From Pisolithus tinctorius (Eukaryota > Basidiomycota > Agaricomycetes > Boletales > Pisolithaceae): 64,000 bases of DNA. Made by a program: the position numbers and the translations under genes. Of this stretch, positions 52,381-63,330 are shown in pieces (the stretch's first letter is position 1; each line of letters starts with the position of its first letter). The DNA is taken from positions 124,001 to 188,000 of the forward strand of contig JANFAH010000041.1 in the NCBI GenBank assembly GCA_024663395.1. The letters run 5' to 3'. Below the pieces are notes generated by a model. It saw nothing but the letters and a program-made list of their open reading frames with translations. It was not told the origin of the DNA and did no database searches.

Positions 52381-52869
52381 CTGTGAATCCAGCCCATTAA
52401 TGCTGGAACGGAATTTGGAATACGAACATCTCTCTGCCAGTGTGTATTGTGCACAGTCCGACCAATGGCACTCGGCAGATAGAGTGAGCGTACCCACAAG
52501 TGCCGCCAATACTCCTGATAGTATGGCCTTGCTGAACCTGTAGAGTGGAGTAGGGAGGCCCGGGGACAGGGGATGAGGATACAGCTACAGTGTGCTTAGT
52601 CAGACGGACGCAGACACGGACACGCGCATGTAGTTTAGTAGACAGCGAGACACTACTACGCTCAGTTCATATCACCGAAGTCCAGTCCGACCGCTCCAAC
52701 AGGGTGAATCAGTTATATAGTGGTACACTCGCGCGCACGTCTCTTGCGACCAGCGGTGGCTATGATTCAGTTGTAGATCTCGAGCTTCCAGCTAAGAACG
52801 AGCGCTGTCGAGGAAAGATACTTCTCATTCACATCGACACGTTGTAGTGACACCTTCCTTGACGGAGAG

Positions 52870-53740
52870 TCGGTTGTCCAGAAACCACTATCGTCGGTGA
52901 CGACTCGACCGTGGCACGAAACATTCTCAACGCTGTCCGAGGCTCGATGGGTTCATCCATATCAGACATCGACTCAACATCTATCTGCCTTCGCAACACG
53001 CGTTGTTTCGACTACCGACTGCCAAAAGTCGCTCGTCTCATATATCAGCGAGAAGACGAACCTCGCGATGGCATTTGCCACCTTGTGGTTAAAAAGGCCC
53101 ACAGCTTTGGCCCATTACCTTTCGTCTTCAACGCTTTCTCTGCACCGAGGATCTGAACGATTGAGTCATGATGCGGGGTTTTTCCAAGGTTCGTCAGGCT
53201 TTCTGCGCCAAACCTTGCCTAGCTATCATCAAGTCCAGATGGATATAGCTTTACATAGCTTTACAAGTGTCTTTATAACGCCATTACAAAGGTGAACCTG
53301 AGCAAGGCTAATGGAAAATCAAGGAATATCAAGGTATGAGGCCAGTAGTGATGATTCATTCCCCCAGAAGCACATCAACGAAGGTGCTTCTCATATCTGT
53401 TTTTAGTACGGATTCCAGCTGTATCACTCATCTTTTATTGGTTGAGCGGACGCTTCGTTGCGAATAAATGCCCCATAGTGCGGTTAGACTGCTATACCGG
53501 TTTATATCCTCTCACATCTACCCAACAGGTGTGACAGACTACCCAACGTCGAAATTCGGCAAAAGCTCTTCCTGATCAAGTCGAGGAACGATTGAATTTC
53601 TTCGCGATCAGGTGCGCCACCACCCCAGAACGCAGGTGCCATTCGCAAGGTGCTCTCCAAGATGTGGTTATATTTAGGTATGGATAATCATATACTTGTT
53701 GCATCGATGGTACATCTATGGTGCAGTCGATAGGTGGCAT
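52870..53740 (+). pseudogene. Decayed 3' fragment of NOP56
   Basis: Matches NOP56 from about 45150 onward. [20 protein letters not shown] is legible in one frame and FATRVVSTTDCQKSLVSYIS in another. The following GERIGARL core is lost, and a remnant of the last coding exon (ttgaatttcttcg near 53593) appears after a deletion. There is no start, several frameshifts, and no Lys-rich tail. Confidence 0.88.
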
Positions 53741-53786
53741 ATGTCTGTGTTGTATCATCCGGATATCGGATGTTGGATCACGGGTA

Positions 53787-56700
53787 TCACACAGCGTGTC
53801 CTTTGAACTCTACAGGGATTGCCGTTTGCAGCACCACAAGGGCACTCGCAGAGTTTGATACAACCATCGCTGAAGCGACGTCTCCGATAGTCTTCCTCAT
53901 CACCTCCCCGCTCGTTCCATATTCTACGAAGATCTCCTTAAGCTCATGATGGTGACTTTCCGTTGCAAGTCGTTTCGAGCGTCCAGCGACGATCATAGGT
54001 CGCGTATGCGTTTGTCCGATAGTTGCCGCCCGCTGGATCGCAGCACGGAGCGGGGTAGGCATGGAAAACTCTGAAAACCGGGTACGGGACAAGGCAGCGC
54101 GCAGAAGCGAAGGAGTATCGGGATCAGGGTTGAGCGAAGCGTATTTGCTCCACGTCATGCTATCTGCCGTCTCGGACTGCATGCGAGTCTGAGTGTTTGG
54201 CTGGCTATAAACTGTGTCCGGGAACGCAGTCTAGGATGTGATTTTATCAGCCGGAATCTTTGATCCAATGGAATGGGCTCACATACAGATCTTATGCTGA
54301 GCGTGTCATCCCGATGGACTAGGGACTGAAGAGCAGGGATTTGTTCCATGGACACCCTCGGGCCTCTCCAAAGGTGCAGCGTCGACATTCCACTTAATGT
54401 ACCTCACCACGGTCGCCGTTATTCTTGGGTTAAGGCACAACTGGACAACAAATTCCAATGAAAGCCTATCATCCGGTCCACCGAAGAAGACGTGCTGTGA
54501 GCCACCGGCACCCGAACGATCGCCAGTGTCGATGAATACAGCGACATCCGATTTGTTTTGGACGAACACACCACGGATGAACTGCGAGTTCATCACAGAG
54601 GCTGACTAGTGCGCCCTGGAGAGGGTTCCGAAGAAAGCTTGGAAAGGGTTTTTCTCAAATCTTGGCGATTTCGGTGTGGTAGGAGTCGCCTCAGCTTCCA
54701 TCGTGTTCTGGTAGTTAGACGTAGGCGGTAACCACGGTAGGAGCACGAGTTGGGACGCGTGTCTCGAAGTATGTTCCGTAACCCTATGCGAGAAATCGTC
54801 GAACGGGACTACGGAGAGCGAGGTCGAAACAGCCAGGTTGTCCAACTCTCCGAACATGCGAAAGATACCTAGAAGGGGATCGGTGAATATGAGGGTGTTA
54901 GCCACAGAAGATTTCATGACGGTTGAAGTGCGGTCGGAAAGTTCGATAAGACATAGCGCGTCCACTGTAACTTAAGGATTCTTCAGGTCAACGGACGTCA
55001 CTGAAGTGATGCCAGACGGACTCGACGGAGCAGGAAGTATGAGCTGCGTGAGTGCCATTACTCCAGGGACATGCCCGAGCTTATCCAGCACAACAGTGAA
55101 CCGGTAGCGCCATGGACCATCCTCCGTCGGAGGTATGGAATCAACGGACTCTGTTCCATCCTCGTAACTTTGCACCGGCTGGCCAGAGACCCGCGCTCGT
55201 CGCTCGGGAGGGTAAAGGGCGGATACGAGTGGTGTTGTCAGAAAGGTGAGCATCACAGCCTCAAGCACGAGCATCGAAAAGACCGTTTGGGAGAGAATCC
55301 CAGCTTCCAATCCCACGTTCAGCACAATCGGCTCTACCAACCTATCCTAATGATATATCAAAGATACCCGGAACGAAAGAGGAAACCGTACTCTTTGCAG
55401 CTCATTAATGAGCTAACTGTACTCGCCATCCAAAACCGGAAAGTTTAGCTGCTAAGGTGCATCCACCAAATTTACCCGTGAAAGAAAGTAGGTGATCGCG
55501 ATCGTGCAAGCCCACGTTATACCTAATAAACAAGTAATGAACTATAGCAGTACATATGGAACCATCAGGGGCCACAAACCATTGTTGAGCAACCTGAGAT
55601 TAGTGTTCAAGCAGAGAGCGTGAAGTACTGAAAATATGAGAAAAAAATGCTACAACATGGTCGTAACGAAACTTACCAGAGGAAGAAAGACGATCGATAC
55701 CATATCTTCCAGCTTCTCTGTTAGAGTGATCGCAAGTCCACCTTCTCTAGGAACGACAATTCCAACCAAAAGGGCCCCTGCTCCCCAGCGCCAATTAGAA
55801 GTGAATTGCCAAGCCATGCCCGCAATATCAGTGAAAAAGGCGAATCGCCACAGCAGTAGTATCACGACCGTCATGTGAAACACGGTAGGACCATTCTCGA
55901 CACTCCCTGTTTTTCTTGCCAGCCAGAGCATTACCCTTTTGACCGGTCATGGTAAGAAAATCGCAAAGGCGACACAGATCAGTAAAGTCAACATAGCTGT
56001 AAGTCCGGAACCAGCGTTGACAAGGGCGACAATCAGTGTCAGTAACGTCCACCCAACTATGTCATTGCCGACCCCGGCAGACATAACAATAATTTCAACG
56101 GTGGTGTCAAGTATTTTGAGCTCCGTGAGGATACGACAAAGTACGGGGAAGGCCGTAATGGGCAGTACGCCACACCGGTAAACAACATGAAATGCGTGAA
56201 TTGCACCGAGGGATCAGTGAAGTGGTGGTACAGAAGCAATGAAAGTGCCCAGCCCAGCCCAAAGGGGAGAGCGATTCCTGCCAGGGAAACGACAGTCGAG
56301 AGGCGTGCATTGCGCTTGACGATACTGACATCGATTTCGAGACCGACGAGGAAGAGGAAACGACAAAGACCGATGTTGGCAACGAGGGAGAGATACGGTA
56401 GGGAATCCTCGGGGAAATTGTATCGCGTAAACCCTCGTATACTATTCCGAAAGCCGTCGGACCTGTAAGCATGAACGCTTGATCAAATCTAGTAACCTAC
56501 CGAGGAGAAACCCACCAAGAACCTCAGCAATGACCTTGGGCTGCTTTATTCTTCCCAGACCAAGGGAAAGCAACTGGGCCATCATGACGATCACACCTGA
56601 CGTGGCAAGTATTCTTCGTACCCATACACCCCAGCACAAGTCGACCATCGCTCACCAACTTGGATGATCCATAGCCTAAAAGGATCCGGGCTGTTGTATG

Positions 56701-56858
56701 TTGATGGATCCTCGCGAAGCAGAAGAGCACGCTGCAGGGAGGAACAGTGTTCGAAGAAAAGTACGGAAAGACTTGTTGACTACATTCACTTCCCCTTCGG
56801 CTGCGCGTGTGGTGACTATCTTAAATAGCTTGATCGTAGCGTTTAAGAGCGCTGGCAT
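53787..56858 (-). pseudogene. KHA1-like antiporter, degraded unit B copy
   Basis: Near-complete copy of the antiporter at 46503-49662. The first exons are open (MPALLNATIKLFKIVTTRAA; MMAQLLSLGLGRIKQPKVIA). Lesions compared with copy A: a net +2 nt shift around 56430-56445 in the exon after PTAFG; another +2 nt near 56160-56168 after FTGVAY; a 29-nt deletion near 55818 removing VNAIFG and the splice donor; and a TAG codon at 54606-54608 after LSRAH. It also lacks the PFF segment within the soluble tail. It cannot encode a full antiporter. Short fragments might still be transcribed. Confidence 0.9.
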
Positions 56859-57480
56859 CATGAATACTGAGCTTTCTGGCCGGTGCGTGACCCTCGTCAG
56901 GCCGTTCAACTAGGCAAGTGAACGAAGGTAGCAGGGCCAAGTAGCACAATGTTGTTCGGATCCCTTCATTTCGATGTTGATGGCGTTGGATGTCACCGAA
57001 CATTAACTTCATCAAGATACGGAAGCTGTGTCGCTCAGGGGCCAAGCCCAGACTTGTCCCTTCCAATTCGTCGCTGGTGAAGAGTATTCAATATTCAATA
57101 TTCACTAGACATCGGCCTATGGCATTTGAGAGCAGTACTATGTCCGACAGTCTTGACGCCTTCGAGGGAAAATTTGATCAGGTATCTTCCCCACCAGCTA
57201 AATTGCGCGCTGATAGTTCAAAATTCTCATAATGCACTGAATTTTGGCGGTCCCAATCGTATGCATTTTGACCTTTTCTATTGTACGCTCAGTGATATCA
57301 TTGCACATTACACAAAAAACCTAGGATTGCTTCGGGAATGGCGGGAAAAGCAAAACATCATGGAAATCACCACCGCGTCCCCGAAGAGTCCCTAAAGGTC
57401 TTGTTCAAAGTACTAGTCTCCGCGCGGGGAACCTAAACCTCAGTTGCAATTGTGGAGAATTCACTCGGGGAACAATCAGA
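56859..57480. other. Region upstream of antiporter B
   Basis: No gene recognised. A direct repeat attcaatattcaatattcact occurs near 57086-57106. Similarity to unit A is patchy here. Confidence 0.4.
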
Positions 57481-57559
57481 GGGTGCAAACACCATTTGCA
57501 GGACGAGAACCTGGTGATCTGCGCGCATATTAGATGTGGTTTGACCCGATTCCCTTATG

Positions 57560-57895
57560 AACGATGCAGGGGATCTCTGCCCGCGAAGGCCAACTGCGTC
57601 TCGGCGACCATACCCCGACACACGCAGTCCAATCACCTTGTGAGCTTGCTTCTGCTGATAGGCCATTCGGCCAGATCCACGATTTTGGATCAAATAGGAA
57701 TATCAGATTGCACGTACCTGGACATTTATACAGTCAATCTTCCGCATTCGTATTTCCACACCGTTCCCGACCTTATGGCGTTCTGTTGTTCGGCCTGCCG
57801 TTCATTTCCGTGTCCTACAAGGGGGGACCGAATAGAACTACATGAACATCACAAGTACCTCCTTGGGCATAATGGCAAGGGCTATCAACTATGAG
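57560..57895 (+). pseudogene. Remnant of unknown gene, unit B copy
   Basis: Counterpart of 50682-50975. It reads ASADRPFG, then in another frame SDCTYLDIYTVNLPHSYFHT and VPDLMAFCC. The frame change between the blocks shows decay. Family unknown. Confidence 0.35.
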
Positions 57896-58005
57896 AAGCA
57901 AGTGGAACTCGGTACAGCACTACGCACAGGATCTATAAAGAAGGAAAACAATTACAGCAACTCTTAACATCTCACAGCATCAACAAAGCATACCCACGTG
58001 TTGTG

Positions 58006-58883
58006 TCACATGCCTTTCATATCGATTGAGTTGGAATGGAGGGATCGCCGTCCAACGGAGATCGCCTGCTGCCTCGAAGCCTGCTTCGTGGGCTTCGTAC
58101 CGCCTCCCTGCGACTCACCACGGTGACCGCCTCGGTCGTACACATTATTAGCCAAAGGCAGAGCCTCACGAGCGCAGCTCGAACGTGGGGAGGAGATCTT
58201 CGGAGACGGGAGGAAAGACAACTGATGAAAAGGTGGTAGTGTGTACGGCGGTGGATCGCCATTGAGAGTTGAATCACAAATAGAACCGGTAGGGTGCTTG
58301 AGGTCAGGAGTGGAATCCGAATAATAGGCAGTGGGCATCCATGATAGGTCCGTCGTCCGCACTTTCTCGGGCTTGCTGGGAGAGGGAACGATGCCGTATT
58401 TCACAAGAAGGGAGTCGTTCATAGGTGATACAACATGAAAAGGGTCGTGAGCTACGTCCAGTCGGATGTTCAAACGAAATCAGCGCTTTGGTCCCGGACA
58501 TGGGTGTACACCGTTTACCTCGTCGTCCATCAGTGCATGCGCTTCTACAACGCTTTCTCCAGATCCTCGGAACGATCCAAAATGCGAGCAAACAAAAGAT
58601 GACCAGACAGCCTACGCTCGTCTGTATTTGAGCTTGCTGGAAAAAATTGACATGATCTAAAAGAGAACTCACCCGCAATCGCGATCAAGTCTTTAGCACA
58701 AACGGGTACGGTGGATGAAACCAGTTGGCATTGTTCGCTTGCGGGCGAGTCCGAGCTGCGAGAGAACAGTGAACGTGGCAGATACATAGCGCGTTGACTG
58801 AAAGAAATTGACAAGAGGAGAAAATAAGACGACCGTGTAGAGGGTAGCGGTCCTAAGGAGTAGATGGTTGGTTGCGATAGCAC
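58006..58883 (-). CDS. Probable single-pass membrane protein, unit B copy
   Basis: Parallels 51247-51860. Signal-like start region (SSYFLLLSISFSQRAMYLPR), ectodomain end (SEQCQLVSSTVPVCAKDLIA), transmembrane exon (SVGCLVIFCLLAFWIVPRIW), then 67-nt intron 58518-58452 and cytosolic exon (AHDPFHVVSPMNDSLLVKYG; PPPYTLPPFHQL) ending at 58006. The cytosolic tail is longer than in unit A and contains KISSPRSSCAREALPLANNV. The acceptor that would join ectodomain and membrane exon in unit A (AACAG, then GG) is changed here (ATACAG, then A), so this copy may be mis-spliced. Function unknown. Confidence 0.4.
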
Positions 58884-59052
58884 CGGACTATACTGTTATG
58901 GAGGGTCTCTATTCCCAATGTGAGAAAAATAGTGGGTTGAGAACGGACACAGACTGTTGAGCTTCGGTTTATGATACTCACGGGGATGTCAGCCGCCTCC
59001 GTAAAAGCAGGTCGTTACCTGTGTATGGCTGCGTGGAAATGCAGGGAATACG

Positions 59053-59560
59053 ATGTCGAACCTCACCTTGCTACTAATTATATCGGTCCCCGTGTTCGCC
59101 CGCTGGTCGCATGGGATGACGGATCAGGGCTGTGATCCAGCGGGAGTCCGTCGCACACGTTGTACTGGCGACAACCTCGAGGTCGACCCTGTCGACTGAC
59201 TCGCCTCGGCTACCTAATTTTTGCACATGTGGTGAGCCTTTTCCAGAACTGCCTCTGTGGCAAGCAGGTCATCCACCTGCCCAGTGCTGGCTGGGAACCC
59301 AGCCTGTAGCACTGGAACAAGATTTAGAATTCAACATCTCTCTGCCAGAATGCGCACAGTCCCACCAATATGACACTCGACAGATAACCAAATACCCAGT
59401 GAGTGGCCCCGCAAATGCCAATATAGTCTTGCTGAACCACCTTTGGACCAGGCATGGCAGTGCCACACGAGATGGACTACTACAGCCTGGTGAACAAGTT
59501 ATATACTGGAACATTCTCTTGCACGTCTCTTCCGTGCAGCAGTAACTGTGATTCGGTTGT
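59053..59560 (+). pseudogene. Small secreted-type gene, broken unit B copy
   Basis: Starts MSNLTLLLIISVPVFARWS, a clear signal peptide like that of 52147, but frameshifts and hits TGA at 59197-59199 after NLEVDPVD. Downstream, WQAGHPPAQCWLGTQPVALE, then QDLEFNISLPECAQSHQYDT is open to about 59545 in another frame, beyond the point where copy A stops. The two copies carry different lesions, which together outline a longer ancestral secreted or membrane protein. Confidence 0.5.
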
Positions 59561-59922
59561 AGATTCGATGATCCAACTAAGGACAACCGCTTTCGAGGAG
59601 ATACTTGTCATGTGCATCGACACGTTGCAGTGATACCTCGTGTCCTGCCACTCTGGTCATTACTCACGTGGCCAAGGCTTCATGTCAGTGCTTGCAGCCC
59701 AAGCTCAACAGTTCTCGATTCTGATACACCAAATATTTGGTGTTGAACTTGCGATTGAGAGTGGTCTGAAACGGTATGTGACCATACAACCACCAGAAAG
59801 CCAGATGCCTTCTGTAATTGCCGCTGATACTAGAGTGTGCGATTAGCTCCCCATACCTATCGATAACAAGGTAGTGAGCATTCTAACTCTCCGGGACGTA
59901 GCCGAGCCTGTCGATCGTCCAG

Positions 59923-61351
59923 ATGGTAGCCTACAACATCGTATTTGCGGGAGAAACTGGAGTCGGGAAGAGCTCCCTTATTAATCTTCTCTTTGATCTG
60001 GAAGTATCCCCGACGTCCAACGACATTCTAGGAGTCACAGATGAAAGGAAACGATTCATCGCTGTCCAGGATGGGGATGTCTATCGCCTATGGGATACAC
60101 CCGGTTTGAACGAAGGAACTCACGGGAACGTCTTAACACGCCAAGCCATGAAAGAACTAGAATCTCTTTTCAAGGAGTTAGAGGCTGTGGGCGACGTCCA
60201 TCTCCTCGTATTCTGTTTCCGGTTCACCAAATATTTCACTACTGGCCTCCAAAGAGTATTCGAATCCGTCATGGCTTCTATACACGGTAGTCAAGTGCCT
60301 ATCGTTGCAGCTGTAACGCATGCGGACGAGATGAGGCAGACTCCGGAAAATTGGTGGAACCTAACCGAGAGTCAGCGCCAACAAAAAGAGTTGATATTTG
60401 CAGATTACGCCTGCGTATCAACTTTGGAAGATGAGGACTATCCTCCGACACCGGGAAGACGGGAAAAGGCCAAGCATGACATGTGGCGGTTGATCAAGAG
60501 TCGTGCTAAACCATTGCTACCAGACAACTCCCTTCCCAAGGTAGAAAGTCGTACGATTCAATTGGCCATCGCTGACATCCCAAACTTAGGAGGTCAATGT
60601 AATTCTTTTTGGACAAACAGGAGTTGGGAAGAGTTCGGTCGTGAACTTGATCGCTGGTCGGCCTGTTGCCGAAGTGAGCCCGGATGCGGAAGGTTGCACC
60701 ATGAGCTCTACAGAATACCGGTTCGTAGTGGGAGCACACGATTTCCGCATCTGGGACACAGTTGGTCTTGAAGAACCTGCAGTCGGAATGAACACATATT
60801 TCGGAGCCATTTTGAAAGCGTTGCAGCTGATCCGTGGGGTGGCAGCTGCCGGTGGGATCAACCTTCTCCTGTTCTGTATGCCAGGTCGAAGGGTCACAAA
60901 GACTGTCCAAAGCAATTACCGGTTATTTTATGAGATGCTTTGCGAGAGTAAAGTTCCCATTGGCCTAGTCATAACCAATTTGGAACGGGAGAGGGACATG
61001 GAAGACTGGTGGATGCGAAACAAAAAAGCGCTTCACGACCACGGCATCAAGAGCGTTGGACACGCTTGCGTAACCGGGTTGCCATATCTTCCGGAGAAAT
61101 ATGCATTGTCCAGAGCTGCAATATATGGCTTGCTGACGGACTGCGACCGTTTCGGGAAATATATCATGCCCCCTGAAATTTGGTTCAAGAGGGTGGCGAG
61201 GAATATGAAATCGCTTGTCACCGGTGGAAGCCTACCGAAAGGCGAGAAGCTTACACAGGCGTTATCAATGCGGGGTGGGTTGAAGGAAGACGATGCTAGG
61301 CGATTGAGAAAGTGCCTCGAGGAGCCTGAACATGAAGGTACGTGTTTTTAA
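59923..61351 (+). CDS. AIG1/IMAP-like GTPase with two G domains
   Basis: Protein with two P-loop GTPase domains of the fungal AIG1/MMR_HSR1-like type. Exons 59923-60540 and 60590-61351 join at K|EVNVILFGQTG, with phase zero on both sides. Domain 1 (residues 1-205): YNIVFAGETGVGKSSLINLL (G1), YRLWDTPGLNEG (G3) and VPIVAAVTHADE (a TxAD-like G4). Domain 2 (from 207): VILFGQTGVGKSSVVNLIAG (G1), FRIWDTVGLEEP (G3) and VPIGLVITNLERERD, a weaker G4. With TAA at 61351 it has 459 residues. The GTACGT near 61338 may be a donor joining to 61371, adding a few residues (DTRCEYV). AIG1/GIMAP GTPases act in immune or stress membranes in plants and animals; the fungal role is unknown. No membrane anchor is seen. 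Confidence 0.85.
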
Positions 61352-62593
61352 GCAGCTACCGCGGGACTCCTTGCTTTCTAGACACAAGATGCGAATATGT
61401 ATGACGAAACTGCTTAAGCTTTGCGTGGCACAGAATTTTCCTGACCATGTAATGCCAGGTACTAGCGCACTTTACTTGCGGATCAATACAGATGCTAATC
61501 GGCTTCCCTCCTTTTACTCGTTCACCTGTTCTTATCCATGACCTCACCTTCCATCTCGTTATCTCCTCCCGACATAGCGATATGCACTTTCGTCTTACTT
61601 GGGGGCTTTCAGCTGCCGAGGTATTTACAGTTGTCTTTACCTTAGCTACTTATAGTAGCGTAGTCTGTCTATCTCATCATGTAGTTGAACGCATACGCAA
61701 GTGTCTGCGTTCAGATCTAGAGATTGGAGCACTCGAGCTTTCTCCGCTACGGAACATGGGTCACCTGGGCAATAGTTGTGTGCATCGTGTGGGCGAGTAT
61801 CGTGAGGCCAAACCTTAGCCAATGGCTGAAAGCGAAGTGCCAGCGTTCCGCCCATACTGGTATACATCCCTCCGACATGACCTTCGCGCACGCAAAGAGA
61901 AGGAAAGAGGGTGGCGAGCTGTTATTGTTACTGGCAACTGGCAGAACATTCATTTCATCCTAGGGCATCCCGAAGTTCCTCCCCAGCAGCACGTAACTGC
62001 CTGATAGCCCCATCATCAAGGGAGCCAGATTTTCCCCGTCTCCTGTGAATTATAGGCTATCGGAACAGAATACTTAAACTTTGGAGAACTTCCAAAGGCT
62101 TCTTATTGGTAAGACAATAAAGCAACCAGTCGGAGATCTAACGACGTGCTTCTGCCAAAGGACGTATGATTTCAAAGGTGCGTCAGCGCCAACCACTCCA
62201 ATGTCCCAGCGGCATAGACGTCGTGCTAAGTACACTTAGCTTCCTTTGGGCATAACGTTCAAGATGACTTCTTGTACTGTATGGTACGCATCATCCCATG
62301 CAGGATCGATGATCACAGGTGTTTGTGCGATGGAACACTCTTGCACCCATTTTCGACGTGTTCAATGTTATATGGTCATTCCCGTCTGTTCTGGAACAGC
62401 AAGTGCCTATTCTTTACTAAAAGGCAGGACGCCTCCTGTGGTCGCTGCTTGATGCGGATCCAGTTGTATAGAGCTCGACCTCAGAACGCTCTCGATTCGG
62501 ACCAGGGACAGGTAACAACCTACAGTAAATAATAGCAGCAAGGTAGTGAGCATTGGCACTAGTCGGGACGTGTCTGAGTCTGTCCATCCCTTG
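61352..62593. other. Intergenic between GTPase copies
   Basis: No recognised gene. The plus frame 61492-61818 has a hydrophobic stretch but no family. The last 60 nt (gtagtgagcatt, then the start codon region) repeat the upstream flank of the first GTPase gene (59872-59925). A stretch near 62400-62500 weakly resembles the right ends of units A and B. Confidence 0.45.
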
Positions 62594-63330
62594 ATGGTAG
62601 CCTACAACATTTTATTTTCAGAAGAAACCAGAGCTGGGAAGAGCTCGCTTATCAACTTGCTCTTTGATCCGGAGGTATCCCAAACTTCCAGTGACGTCTT
62701 AGGTCTCACCGCCGAAAGGAAACGATTTGTCATCCTTCACGATTGGAACGTCTATCGCTTATGGCATACGTCCGGTTTCAAGGAACAGCCCCGGGGCAAC
62801 GTCCACCTACGCTAAGCCACGAGAGAATTAGGAACCCTCTTTAAGGAGTTGGAATTTGGAGACGAAGTCCATTTCATCGTCTTTACTTCCGATTTGCCAA
62901 GTTTTTTTTTAACCACTGGCTTCCAAGGGGTACACGAGTCTGTCCTTTCTTCTATCCGTGGCACCCAAGTGCCTATTGTCGCAGCCTTAACTCACGCGGA
63001 CGAGATTCCGGAAGGTGGGTGAAATGGAACCGAAGTTCAACGCGAGCACAAAGGAACGAAATCGAGAAGTTATACTTGTGTCTGCGCTGGATGACAAGGA
63101 TAATCCTCCGGTGCAAGGAAGGCGGGCCAAGGCCAAGGATGACCGGTGGCAGTTGATCAAGATGCACATTAAACCATTGCTACTGCCCGACTCCCTTCCC
63201 AGGGTAAGGAGATATACGGTATGGTGCGACTACATGAGTATCACTCACGTCCTTAACTCAGGACATCAACACCATTCTTTTGGGCGGGCAGGAGTTGGGA
63301 AGAGTTCTGTCGTGAACTTGATTGCTGGTA
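62594..63330 (+). pseudogene. Degraded second GTPase copy
   Basis: Begins like the intact gene at 59923 (MVAYNILF), but G1 reads SEETRAGKSSLIN instead of AGETGVGKSSLIN and G3 reads LWHTSGFKE instead of LWDTPGLNE. A TAA at 62813-62815 stops the frame after NVHLR. Frameshifts follow, yet VPIVAALTHADEI and NPPVQGRRAKAKDDRWQLIK survive. The sequence ends at the start of the second G domain (ELGRVLS / GVGKSSVVNLIAG in mixed frames) near 63330, where a GTAAG follows. The rest of domain 2 is absent. Confidence 0.9.

Larger units (their letters stand above)
45111..52850. repeat. Tandem segmental duplication, unit A
   Basis: A 7.7-kb segment running from inside NOP56 exon 2 through the antiporter, an unknown-gene remnant, a membrane-protein gene and a secreted-type ORF. 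It is repeated in the same order and orientation at 52850-59640. Matching landmarks: 45160/52895 (gacgactcgac region), 46503/53787 (antiporter stop), 49662/56858 (antiporter start), 51515/58451 (membrane protein exon), 52147/59053 (secreted ORF start) and 52838/59621 (cacatcgacacgttg-type end). Confidence 0.9.
52850..59640. repeat. Tandem segmental duplication, unit B
   Basis: Second, shorter (about 6.8 kb) copy of the block at 45111-52850, directly abutting it head to tail. The junction lies near 52845-52870, where unit A's right end (cacgttgtagtgacacc) runs into a sequence matching the interior of NOP56. It is missing part of the region upstream of the antiporter and is degraded throughout. 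Confidence 0.9.
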
